Shown: piece after piece, positions 1 through 10,990 of the stretch
How the letters are laid out: each line of letters starts with the position of its first letter
How positions within the stretch are numbered: the first letter of the stretch is position 1
From: Kingdonia uniflora
Taxonomy: Eukaryota > Streptophyta > Magnoliopsida > Ranunculales > Circaeasteraceae
Reading direction: 5' to 3'
Assembly: GCA_014058105.1 (NCBI GenBank)
Contig: JACGCM010001954.1
Location: forward strand, 620,001 to 684,000
DNA: 64,000 nucleotides
Position numbers and translations under genes: made by a program
The notes under the pieces: model-generated
Seen by the model: only the letters and a program-made list of their open reading frames with translations
What the model was told of the DNA's origin: nothing
The model's database searches: none

Positions 1-2
1 AA

Positions 3-3000
3 ATGGTGAGGACTCGTTCTCAGAGAGCTCGGCATGCGTCAGAGGGGCATTTAGCGATAATGGTTAATGAAGTTCAAGAGAGGATATTTGGGCGGTTATA
101 ATATGATGCGAACTTGCCTGAATCTTCAATACAGTTTGATGGGTTGACTTCGAGGGTGAGGGAGAACGAGATTGGGCGTCATTTATGGTGTGAGATATTT
201 CGTGAATTGGTTATTGAGCCTAAAGCTCGAAAAACTACGGTGAAGGAAATTGCCTTAGAAAAAATAGTGGAGAAAGATGAGAGAATTATTGGGAATGAAC
301 TAATTAAATGTAGCACCCTAGGGAATCTGGGTTGTTTTATGTGTGACTATTTTTGAAAGGGCGAACTTCTTAGTTTGAATAAATGTAAGAAAAATAAAGA
401 AAGAATACTTATTTATGAATTTGCTCCTTGTTTGTTGTGGATGTTGTTGAAAATAAATATTCGAACTTTTGAAATGGTGCAGTATTGAAAATGACGTTAG
501 ATGTTGTTTAAGTTAGGAGTAGGAGGGTAGGAATCAGGCTTTGTTTATTTTTTGTGGAAGAGAAAGTTCGATTGTGTGCGACGGGAGTGTATCATAATGA
601 GTGTGGGATGGTGTGAGAGGGAGTTGGGTAGGAGAGAGAGTGATATATACACTTAAATATAAAACCTGGGGTAATGATGGAAAGGCATTTTTGCCTAAAA
701 GGTACGAAACGCCTTACATGAATAGTGGAAGGGACTCCTCGGTTCCAAACCCGAGGGTGGCTGGTGTGAGCACTAATAACTGCCAGCGGTTAGAGAAAAA
801 AAGTATAAATAACCCTTCCTCTTCTTTGTTCAAACGTTTGTAAAACACAGAGAGACGAAAAACTAGAAAGATGGACAAATTTTTTGTGGTGTTGTGATTT
901 TATAAGAATCGTATGATGATGGGTGTGGAGTTTACTATTTTGGGTGTGTATTTGAAATTTAAATTTTTTGTTATTTTTAGTAAATTTGTTAAAAGTGGTG
1001 TTGTTTCTCTATAAGTTGTGTTTTGCATGGAAAAGCATATATGTTGTTGTATGATGTATATATATATATATAAAAGATACTATAAAGAAATTTGATTGGA
1101 ATACCTGGAACTGCATGTTGGTAGAAGCATGAGAAGGCTCTGTTGTAGAAATAAGTCTCACTTTCAAGCATAATCTTGATATGGAGACTTCGACCTCTGG
1201 TCGTTTGATTGTAGAAAGGAAGGATGAATTACAGTTTTCATATTTTCCTGGTAACTTCGTATTATATCCTGTAAATTCATATGTATTCAAGGAGTTTTGT
1301 AAAATTAAAAGTAGTTTAGGTGGTGTATGGGGTGAGGTGATAAAATATGCCGGTAGGTTGTTTAGGGGGGTGTACAGTTAAAAATGGTGACGAATACTTT
1401 TTCTTATTGCTTGATTTAGAGCATGAGAAATCTGAGAGGGGAGTAGATGAGTTTATCTCTTTTGAGTACTTTAATGGGGGTGTCACAAGTGATCTGGATA
1501 AGGGATTCTTGTATTATCTTTTTCAGTTAGATTTTGGACTGATGGTGCCTCTAAGCAATCTTGCTAAAGGTATTTTGAATGCCATTGAGGCCTGCCCTGC
1601 CCAATTAAATAAGAACATGTGGGAAGTGATAAATATGTGTGATAACCTAAACAAAAGATGGGTTTTTAAGAGGGTAGAGAGAGGGATAACCCCTTTAGAT
1701 GTTTTGCAGTATTATACTGTGAAATATTATATGGCGACTGGGGGCGCGCACTTCTCTGCCAGTTCGTCTCGACCTCAGTTCTTGGACCTGAATTCAGCAA
1801 GGCGAGTGTGAAATGATAACTTGATATGGGTGAAGGGTGATTGTCTCCAAAAAGTGGACGAGGAACCCATGGATCTTATAAATAAAACTCTAAAGAAAAG
1901 TAAGTAATTGTTTGTGATATCGAACTATTGTCGTTGTGTTAGCATTCTGTCTATAAGTATCAATGTGTTGTGTTTATGCAGATCTTCGATCTCAAGTGGC
2001 GAGAAAGGAATCATTGATTAATATTGTAGCTCGAGAAGAAACGGAGATCGAGATTATGTTGGGAGAACTCGAAATAAGCTGATTTAGAAAGGCTAACACT
2101 AGGTTAAAAAAAGTTCAGAAGTCTCAAGCTAAGAGACAAATGACAAGAATTGGCATGACCGCAAGAGATGGAGGGAAGGTAGTATCGGACGTTGAAGGAT
2201 GTCCAACACTAGTAAAGGCTGCACCGATTTCTCTGAAGTCAAAGCTTTTGGGGACCACATCGAGTAAATTAATTCAAAGGCACCTAAAAAGGAAGAATAT
2301 GAAAGTTGACGGTTTAAACTAGGCGACTATAGAGAGTGGAAAGGTCGGAATGAGTTCAAAAAAGAGAGAGGTGGACGTTCCTCCTACAGTGAGTGAGGTG
2401 AAGGAGGCTAGGAGTAGTCCCATTGTGGAGGATGAGTTGTTGGCTCTGGAAAATAGGCTTAGGGTGGCAGCTCGGGAAGGTTCTGAGGGTCTGGATTTGT
2501 CTGTGAAGTTGAAGCTTTGTAGAGTAAGTAAAGCACTTTGTTTTGTTTGATGCTTGTACTATCATCGAACTGAAATGTTTCTTATTTGTGCCATCTTCGA
2601 ACTGAAATGTTTCTCTTTTTGTTATAGGTCTCTTGTATGTTGAAAGGCATTTGTCTCGGGTTCGAAGATGGGAGGACCAAGCTCGAGAATCAAGTTGCTC
2701 AACTCGAGGCCTATTTAGCGCAGGAAAAGGAGAGCTCGAGCTCTGCGAAGGATTCGTTCCAGGTCACGATGCTCGAACTCGCAGAATAAGCGAAGAAGAA
2801 TGTTGAGGAAGTTTTTGTTGCTTGCGACAACCTTGGTCAAAAGTTCCTAGAAGTTGGATATTATGTGTCTGATATTAAAGTGATTATAGAGGGGCGGTTC
2901 ATCGAGGTTGAGGAGGTTGATGCTGAAAAGGAGCCTGATGTTGAAGGCAGTTCTCCTCAGGATATCGTGAAAGGGTTGGATGTGGTCTCGACGAGGACTG

Positions 3001-4993
3001 ATTTAGAGAACCGTGAAGGTGATGAGGAGAAGGTAGAGTAAAAATTTGAAGTTAGTTTTTGTGAGTAGAAAACTGTTATTGTATGGAATGTATGTGGAGG
3101 ATAATTTTGGAGTAGTCTAAGAGATGTTGTAAAAATTGATTTGTTTTGCGCCTCAGAATTAAGGATTTAGAGAAAGAGCTCACTAAGGAACAAAATTCAT
3201 CAGCAACTCTATTGACTTCGCAGACGGAGCTACAGGTTAGAAAGTAGCTCGAAATTTTTGACTTGCCCGTGTGTAACTCTAGAGTTGGTATAAGAGGATA
3301 GGGAAAAGTAATGTAAGAGGGCAGATAAAAAATTACGTTAAAGAAAGTAATCCAAGAAGTATAATTAGACCTTTTTTTTATATAGTGTTATAGAATGAGA
3401 ACATAGAAAATGTGTACCTTGAAATATTTTGAAAATCAACGGTGTCATCAAATTCTAAGAGGTAGATTGTATGGCCATCAGGTTGGGAAAACTGCGTAGC
3501 TTGAGGGCTAAGTAGCATCCCGTTTTTTTGGTTCATGATAGAAAGAATTTTGCTAGATATGTGTATAAAAAACTGTAGTTTATTGACCGTATCTGTGGAG
3601 TACCGTTTAATCGAGCTATTTGTGCAGGCCGAGTTAGAAGTTGTTCGAGCTAGTGAGGAATATGATATGGAATGCAATTATGAGTATAAGCTCAATTTTG
3701 AAAGGATAAGATAGGCAAGTGAAGATAGCACGGATCAGTATGTCAAAGTGGAGGTTAAACTTGCTAAGGCGGAGAAGACTGTAAATGACCTGGCCCAGCA
3801 GATCGAGAGTAAAGATGCTGAAAAGAAAAAACTATAGGGGGAGCTCATTAGTGTGCAGAATGAAGTGGCAAAGTTGAATAGTCTGGTAGAATTATTGGGG
3901 TGAAAAGTAAAGATGTTGATGCCACACAATATCGCATCAGAATGTTTGAGGTAGAAGTTAAAGAGCTGCGAGACTATGTTGCCAGTTTGGAGGGTCAAGT
4001 AGATAAGAAGGAAAATGAACTTATGAAGGTGCGAGCGGATTTAATGAGTGTCGTAAGTGAAGTGGAGAAGTTGAGTGAGGTCGTGCAAGGAAAAGATATT
4101 AATCTTCGGGTCACCCAAAATCAATGTGACAAACTGAATGAGCGAGTTACGAAGTTGATGGTGGACTTGGCTAGTTCGCACGGCAAGAAGGCCGAGGTTG
4201 GAGAGAGGCCAAAGAAGAGACAGAATGACGTCGAGGTTGCGACTGTCAAGGATGATGTGGTTAATGCCCAAGCTCAAATTAAAATGTTGGTGGTAGATTT
4301 AGTCTCCGTTCGAGCTGCCGTAAGGAAAGCTAATGAATGAACTAGAGATAGTGGTGATAGGTTAGAGAGTGCTCTCCTTAAAGAGAAAGAGTTAAATGAA
4401 GTTATTAAGAGGAAGGATGAGATGTTGAAGAAAGCTAGTGCTGGGGGACGTGATATAAATGAGGTAAAGTTGGGGGCACTACGTGGTAAATTAAAGGAGT
4501 TAAAAAAGAAAAATTGAGCTGAACAAGAGAAGTTAATGGGATTGATATCGAAATTGATAGAGGTTATATCAGACTTAGAGCGACGCTTAGAACAAGCCAA
4601 TTCCCACTACGCACATCTGGATAACCATCATAAGAAATTAAAGGTGAATTTTGTTGAGTTGGTCGTGCCGAACTGGCACAGGGTTTCCATCGATAAGATC
4701 ACTCGAGGGAGATAATGGCGGTAATCGCCTATTTTGTAGAAGAAGTAAAGAGGTAGGAGTTCGAAAGGGATACCTTGCATGATTATTTGGCATTAAAAGG
4801 TTGTATCTGTAATGCTGAAGTAGATCGAGGGAATTGCCTGAACTTTATAGAAACTGATATAGGCCCCATTACTGCAGAACGAGTGGAGCAAGGAAGAGAT
4901 ATTGTAGTTGCTCGAGCGTCAGACTTTATAGCTTCACGACCTCCCACGGTAGGAGAAAGCGCAGCTGACTTTCTTCAAGAAAAACCTGTATAA
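3..4993 (+). pseudogene. Antisense ORF (aORF) of Ty3/gypsy element E1, decayed
   Basis: This unit starts MVRTRSQRARHA at base 3 and is interrupted by stops and probable introns. Recognisable blocks are 3-355 (N terminus), 1181-1860 (conserved core with motifs FLYYLFQLDFGL and CPAQLNKNMWEV), and 2350-4993 (lysine/glutamate-rich coiled-coil stretches, best at 3720-4700). The copy at 38728-44785 has the same start, the same core (FLYYLNQVVYGLWIPL) and a similar coiled coil, so this is an inherited part of the element family. The core resembles the 'putative gypsy type transposon' (Transposase_28-like) proteins of plants by length, position and pattern; I could not test this. The molecular function is unknown. 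It lies opposite in strand to pol, with its 3' end facing the integrase end of pol across a 340-bp spacer. Confidence 0.65.
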
Positions 4994-5339
4994 GTGACCT
5001 GCTGTTTCTGTATGGTAGATGTTTAGAAAGATGAAAGCTAGTTTTACCTGTGCTTTATCTTGTGTCTTAGATATAGTAGAGATCATTGATTAAAAACTAG
5101 TATTACCTTTGTTTTAATCGTTGATAATTGTATAGATGTATTGATTGAAAGCTAGTGTTACATTTGCTTTAATCTTTGAGATTTAGGAGAGTCTACATCT
5201 ATGGCTGCAGAGAGTAATGTTGGAAAAAACTTAAAAGTTTTCATTGAGTAGAAAAGAATATACAAACTATTGAAGATTGAAACCTCACTTGTGGAATGTA
5301 AATAATGAAACTAGATGTATTTTGTATTTGGGAACTAGG
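4994..5339. other. Spacer between aORF and pol 3' end
   Basis: This is the convergent spacer between the antisense unit and the integrase C terminus. It holds short imperfect repeats around 5085-5180 (variants of attgatt-aaaactagtrtta). No gene is seen. The equivalent spacer in the second element (44786-45559) contains larger tandem repeats. Confidence 0.4.
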
Positions 5340-6400
5340 GATTTAGCGATAATATCGTTTTAATCTCCTAGTATTCTAGGGGTTTGGTATTCGGACGCCT
5401 TTCTCTGTCATGAGGTAGTATGATCCAAGGCCAGTGCGACCAACGATTAGGAAAGGACCCTCCTAATTTTTTGTGAGCTTCCCAACATTTAATTATTTTA
5501 TGCTCTTGGGGATTTATCTGAGAAAGAGATCGTCGATTTGGAACTTATAGCTTCAGACTCTTTGGTTGTACGAGCTGGCTAGCATATGATGATATCGACC
5601 AAGGTTAGCAATAGCTCGAGCTCAGGTCTCATCGATCCAGTTCATATTGCAGGCTAGCTTGAACTCATTTTCCTCGTCCGTTAGCTCGTTATCTTTGACA
5701 TGATGGTGGTATTATATTGGAATGATGGCTTCAGTTTCGTAAGCCAAGATGAAGGGGGAACATCCAGTTGATTATCTCGGTGTAGTACGGTATGCCCATA
5801 AGACATGAGACAGTTCCCGTATCCAATTGCCTTTCTTTTATGATTGAGCCTCTTCTTGATTCCATCTATAATTGTCTTGTTGGTGATCTCGGCTTATCTA
5901 TTGCCTTGGGGGTAGTATGGATTGAATGGGGATTGAATGATGTTGTGTTTGTTGAGAAAAGCCAAGACCTTTTCTCCAATAAACTGCAGCCCATTATTGA
6001 TCCAAATCAGGTGGGGGCATCCAAACCGTATGATAATATGTTCCAAGAAAAATAAGATGACCTCTTCTTCTCTTGTTCGACAAAGGGAAACTGCTTCTAC
6101 CCATTTTGTAAAGTAATCTGTTGTTATGAGTAAGAAACTTTGATTAGCCAGTATATTGGGAAATTTACCCATTAGATCGAGCGCCTACCTCTTGAAAGGC
6201 CAGAGTACCTTGCTCACATGGAGCTCGAGTGCATGAGGTCGTATCATGTGTCCATGTCGTTGACATGTATTGCATCGTCATATACTCTTTCGTTTGCTTG
6301 CACATTCCTGGCCAGAATACTTCTTGTGCAATTGCTCTATTTGCAAGTGACTAACCTGCAGCATGGAAGCCACAAGTTCCTTTGTGTAAGTCTTTGATCA
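5340..6400 (-). pseudogene. Integrase region of E1 pol
   Basis: Minus-strand translation gives the zinc-binding HHCC part (CNRCQRHGHMIRPHALEL, about 6200-6290). The catalytic core follows at 5894-6172, with DYFTKWVEA and the NGLQF motif near the second acidic residue. The C-terminal module ends in a NTRRLKRYYR-like tail near 5360. This order and tail are typical of plant Ty3/gypsy integrases, which insert the cDNA copy into chromosomal DNA. The frame is broken several times, so it is not functional. The equivalent region of the second element is 45560-46500. Confidence 0.8.
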
Positions 6401-7180
6401 TTCTATCGGTTTACCACTTGGAGAGGCATTTGAGATAAAGCCCTGTAATTGAATGGCGATATAAAAAGCCTTTCTGAACGGTATAATGTTTCAATTTTTT
6501 GATTAGCTGTCGGGGGATCTTCTGTAAGGGGTTCATCGCATTCATTCTTTGGGCCGAGGAAGGCGATAAAAGGTTTCCTCCAATCGTCGTCCTCCTCTTC
6601 ATCACCCCCAGTGTTGATCGCGCATATAAAGTGGAAATCAATGCAGGGGGTTGATATCACTTCGATTTGGAGGTATCGTGCTTCTGTATCCAAGACCCCG
6701 ACTAAGTAAGCGAAGGAATTGGTGTATCTGTTCTCTTCTCATGGTAAATAGTTGAGAGTAGCTTTCGTAAATCTACTCATCTTATCAACAATTAGGGCTG
6801 CATGGTCGACCATTTTTTCGTTCTTCTTATATTGTTTGGAGTAATAGTGGAGGATCAGCAATGAATTTGTATTGACTGACAGCTCGGGAACGCCAAGTTC
6901 TAGCGCTAAATCGATCCTATGAATCAAAGCTTTGTATTCTGTGACATTATTCGAGGCTTCAAATTCCAAGCGGATTGATTTCTTAATTCTATCATTTGAT
7001 GGGGTAATCAGTACGATACCAATATCTGACCCTGTGGGTCTTGCTGAGCTATCTGTAAGAAGTCTCTATCCTTTTCTTGTAACCCATTCAACTCTTTTGT
7101 CAAAGGGTTCGGTAGGTGGATCTTCTGCTATTTCATCTGTGAGATCAGGGTCGTGTTCCTCCTAATCTAGATCTTTTGCA
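6401..7180 (-). pseudogene. RNase H region of E1 pol
   Basis: The segment at 6739-6969 reads FEASNNVTEYKALIHRIDLA, followed by LELGVPELSVNTNSLLILHYY. This is the central and C-terminal part of a plant retrotransposon RNase H fold, with the E and D/N positions visible. The region 6403-6693 is the linker to integrase (RYLQIEVISTPCIDF). RNase H degrades the RNA template during reverse transcription. Frames are broken. The same stretch is preserved as one 162-codon frame in the second element (46649-47137). Confidence 0.78.
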
Positions 7181-8620
7181 AGAAAATTTACTGAAAATCG
7201 GCAACTGATTGACCTTTTTCTAAATGGCGCTGCTCTAATTTGATATCATGTTCTCCCAAACTTACAGACCATTGTTGCACTCTTCTTAAATTTTTAAAAA
7301 AAAATAGAATTTCCCAGAGTGGGTAATTCGTCATAACTTTGGCAGAATGAGCTTGGAAGTAGTGTTTGAGCTTTTGTGAAGTGTAAACGAGAGTTAAAAG
7401 GGGTCACTTGATCTTGGAGTATCTTGTTTCTGCTGAAGTTAGGGTCTTGCTGATGAAATACACCTGCTTTTTAACCTCTCCTTCAAGTCAAATGAGGACA
7501 GAGCTAAGAGAGTTTTTTATAACTGCAGGGTAAATGATCAATTCCTCATGGTCTATTAGGGTGCTCATTATGGGAGACTTCCCCAAATAGGTCTTGAGTT
7601 CTTAAAAAGCTGTCTCGCATTCTTCGGTTCAATCGATCTCTTCGTTAGGTCGAATCTTTCCTCGAGTAGTGTATCCTCAAATTAACATGAACAACCATCG
7701 GCATCGATCTAAAGACTTAGAGACGAACCGATTGAGAGTGGCGATCATGCCAGTGAGCTTCTGAACGTATTTCTTTGTTGCTAGAGATGATATGTTGAGT
7801 AGAGGTCGAATTTGATCTGAATCAGCCTCAATCCCTTTCTTGCTGATGAGATGTCCCAGGAATTTGCCATAGTGTACTCCTAATTGATATTTATCAGGGT
7901 TGTGCCTCATGTTGTATGAGCATAAAATATGGAAGATTGTATCGAGATCTATGATATGATCCTTCTTCTATAAGCTTTTACAGAGTTGGTCATCGATGTA
8001 TACTTCAACGATCTTTCCCAAGTGTGCTTTGAACATTATTCACATTAAACATTAATATGTTACTCCAGCATCCTTTAGTCCGAAAGGCATGACTCTGTAG
8101 CAGTAGAGCCCTCTTTTTGTGATGAAAGGGGTTTTTTTTCCTAATCCTCATCTAGAATGGGGATCTGATTGTATATGGGAGTAGCATCAATCATAGATAA
8201 GAGTTCGTGTCCTACCGTCGAATCGAGAATATGATGAATGATTGGAAGAGGAAAGCTTTTCTTTGGAGTGTGTTTGTTTATATCTGTGAAATCCACACAA
8301 ACTCGGACCTTTCCATTCTTCTTTAAAACTGTGATAATGTTGAAGATCCAATCCGGGTACTTAGCTTCTCGGATGAAGCCGACTTGGATTAATTGATTGA
8401 TTTCATCGTTGACTTCATCTCGAAGATGAGGTGATAGTCTTCACTATTTTCGTTTGACTGTCGTGGCATTGTTGTTGATGCTCAATCTGTAACATGCCTT
8501 GGCTGGGTCGACTCCTAGCATTTCCTTAAAAGTCCAAGCGAAGACATTTCGGCTCATTCATAAAAAGTGAACGAGGGCCTCCTTTTTGTACTAGACTAGC
8601 TTGGTACTAATATGAGTACC
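7181..8620 (-). pseudogene. Reverse transcriptase region of E1 pol
   Basis: Minus-strand reading shows the RT fingers/palm region and the catalytic YIDD box at about 7996-8007. It continues with GHLISKKGIEADSDQIRPLL in the 7677-7910 frame and a C-terminal stretch near QVYFISKTLTSAETRYSKI (about 7400-7480). This is a Ty3/gypsy-type RT. The catalytic box survives, but surrounding frames have stops, so it is a relic. In contrast, the second element has lost the part directly after YID. Confidence 0.8.
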
Positions 8621-9215
8621 TCTGCTAGGTCTATCAATGTTGATGTACTTTTTAGGCTCTCCTGTGAAAGGCTGGTCATCGATGTGACTAGCTTTCTATG
8701 ATTGTTATGCAGTAAATCTATCGAATGTGTCAAGAATGGTAGAGATGGTATTCTCGCAAGCTCGTAAAAGCTTTTGACTGCCTTTCATTTTGTAGGTGTC
8801 GCCGTTGTGATTGAAGCGAAGTGTTTGATGGTACGTGGAAGCGATTGCTTCCATGTTGTGAATCCAGTAGCGGCCCATAATCCCTAAGTAACAAGATTTG
8901 GCATTGATGATGTAGAAAACGATATCGATTGTGGCATGTTAAGCGGTAATGGGGAGGATGATCATGCTTACGTATTCTTCCTTAGAGCCATTAAACCCAC
9001 TGATATCGATGTTGCTTGGAATAACTTGATCGGTTAATCCCATTTGCTCGATTGTGCTCTGAAAGAGGATTTCGATACTGTAGAGGCCTATCCCTCGATC
9101 TCACCAAAAATTGAGTTGTCCCCAGTTTGAATTACTTCCATATCAGGCTCATGCATCCTCCACATGACTTCTCAGTCAAACATTGCCATATACTCTGCGA
9201 ACTAATGATAAACGT
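8621..9215 (-). pseudogene. Protease / gag-pol junction of E1
   Basis: The stretch near 8950-9090 translates on the minus strand to ILFQSTIEQMGLTDQ and then DISGFNGSKEEYVSMIILP. This closely matches the aspartic protease segment of the second element (54280-54816), which keeps the catalytic DTG. Here the DTG part itself is damaged. The homology stops around 9215, where the head-to-head element begins. No minus-strand gag follows. Confidence 0.65.
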
Positions 9216-9697
9216 GGGTCGAGATTAAACTAAAAAACCTAAACAAGTCAAAACCACATGTCTCTCACGAACTCAATAGTTACTCAATCAACAGCCACTA
9301 ACCACATTGTTCAAAGAATGTGCTCCATCACGATGAAGAGTTGCAAAAGGGGCCTATATAAAGAGAAAGTTTAAGAAGAGGCAAGGACCAGAAAAATATA
9401 TGAGAAATCACAAAGAAGACTATATCTTCTAAGATTCTCAAACACTTAAGATTTTTTATTGACAAGATTAAGTATTTCTAAGTCTAGAGATAACTTGTAA
9501 TAAAATATTGTCAGTCTCAAGCAATAAAAGTCATTGTTACAAAACTCTCAATACGAGGTCATGGTTTTTTTAACCTATTCATAGGTTTTCCACGCTAAAT
9601 ATATGTGTCATTTCATGTTTAGTAGATTGTAATCACAGGTACATTGGTGTAAGGACTAATTCCAATTCACGTCGAGCTCACGGAATTTGGCCATTAC
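9216..9697 (+). repeat. Partial 5' LTR of E2
   Basis: This stretch has no ORF, a TATA box, a CATTACA 3' terminus and the retroelement leader directly after it. The 5' boundary is uncertain: no clear TG start pairs with the terminal CA, and the first base given here is where the homology to the minus-strand protease ends. The 3' LTR is not in the window. Confidence 0.6.
9355..9363 (+). promoter_or_regulatory. Putative TATA box in E2 LTR
   Basis: TATATAAAG follows a GC-rich ggcc and lies about 340 bp before the LTR end. This is the expected place for the U3/R promoter of the retroelement. Confidence 0.5.
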
Positions 9698-9776
9698 ATT
9701 TGGCGCCGTCTGTGGGAAAGAAATTCTTTCCATGGTATCCTAAGACATTCAATCACTCTACTACAATATTTCAATC

Positions 9777-10990
9777 ATGGCCACATCCAGGTGACCAACA
9801 CCCAGAGTCCAACTCGATCTCCCAATTGAGCCGGAACAACTTTTAGAGCTCTGAGCGAATCTCAACACTGAAACAGAGAAGCGCATCGAGCTCGAACAAC
9901 AATTAACTTACAACCGAGAGCTCTGTGAAATAGAGCTTGATGCAGAACGACAAGCTCGCTTGACAGCGCTCAAACAACATGAAGATCAAATGATAACAAT
10001 ACAGACTGCCTTGCAAGCTCTGCAGGTCATTCAGCAGGCTCTTCCACCACGAGATCGTGATCAGGTGCTAGAAGCCTCCTGAATTTCTGTGCGGGAAAGA
10101 TTGGGACCTCAAGGAGCCACCAACAAGGCAATTTCTAGACCTATTCAGAATGAACCACAACCTTCCCTTCATTTGGGATGAGAGATTCAATCTGAAATCA
10201 ACCGAGGTCACCGTTGTTCCATCTGTAAAGAAGAAGAACAGAGTCCTCCACCTAGAGTTCCAGTGCGAGATCGTTTGAGTGAAGGTACCGGTACTCATAA
10301 TCCGCAACCTCCTCATCAAGCCGCTCAACCGATCCGTCACTACGTCACACAAGAGCATATGAACCAACAGATTAAGGAGTTGATCGAAGCACAAGTTCTG
10401 GGCACAACCGACGACCTTACCAAGTTACAAGGAAGTCCATTTGCCAAAGAACTATTCGATATGGATATTCCGAAAGGTTTCCATACTCCGAAAATTCGCA
10501 AATATAAGGGTACCGATCCCAAGGAGCACATTCAACAGTACCGTGATTCATTAGGGTTGTACTCTAATCTTAACCACATTCTTTATCGTCTGTTTGCCAC
10601 AAATCTATTGGAGGAACCACTCTGATGGTTCCATTCTCTACCTGAAGACTCCATATGCACATTCGACCAACTGTATAAATAATTCATCAAGACATATGCT
10701 CACAAGAGAGATAAAAAAGAAAATTTGTATTCTCTTATCAGTCTCAAACAATCCAATAGAGAGAAGCTCAAAACATTTGCAAAGAAGTTGCGTAAAGTGG
10801 ACAATCTTGATCAGAAGACCGTTATTTTTGCTTTCACCAATGTACTCCAACTGGGCTGCAAAGCCAAAAAGTACTTCTTCCTCAACAAACCTGTGACCTT
10901 GGAGGATATGATTACTTTTCTGAGAGCAGTTTCTTCCATATTTCTCGTGGCTTCTTTCTTATACTTGGATATCCAGTTAAGTATTTGTTC
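9777..10990 (+). pseudogene. gag: Retrotransposon gag (E2), decayed
   Basis: From ATG 9777 the frame shows a charged N-terminal helix region (ETEKRIELEQQL...ELDAERQARLTALK, 9860-9980). The retrotransposon gag domain follows: HTPKIRKYKGTDPKEHIQQY (10480-10545), ATNLLEEPL, then a WFHSL-like motif and LKQSNREKLKTFAKKLRK (10740-10800). Gag forms the particle shell that packages the RNA. Several stops (for example after about 5 codons and at 10623) and a frame change near 10720 break it. The same protein is recognisable on the minus strand at about 55200-55700 in the other LTR element. Confidence 0.8.

Larger units (their letters stand above)
1..9215 (-). mobile_element. Ty3/gypsy LTR retrotransposon relic with antisense ORF (element E1)
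   Basis: Read on the minus strand, the order is protease, reverse transcriptase, RNase H, integrase, and then (toward the window start) a long unit coded on the opposite strand. The second element at 36438-56754 has the same plan. There the antisense unit starts about 1.7 kb inside the 3' LTR, so the 3' LTR of E1 probably lies about 1.7 kb left of this window. The gag gene and 5' LTR are missing: at about 9215 the sequence switches to a head-to-head partner. Every domain carries stops or frameshifts, so the copy is dead. Extra antisense ORFs between pol and the 3' LTR are known from Tat-lineage Ty3/gypsy elements; the lineage assignment here is inferred from that architecture. Confidence 0.85.
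9216..10990 (+). mobile_element. Truncated + strand Ty3/gypsy element (5' LTR end plus gag, element E2)
   Basis: An LTR 3' half ends in CATTACA at 9697 and is followed at once by the conserved leader TTTGGCGCCGTCTGTGGGAA. A gag gene comes next. The element is cut off near 10990, where sequence of the PMD transposon begins. The leader and gag are related to those of the LTR element at 36438-56754 (leader on the minus strand at 56162-56180), so they belong to sister families. The orientation is opposite to E1. Either E2 inserted into E1, or the two were joined by an inversion or deletion. Confidence 0.75.

Noticed and set aside
989..1290. Minus-strand frames overlapping the aORF of E1
   Set aside because: They are shadows of the + strand unit and an AT-rich intron, with no recognisable motifs.
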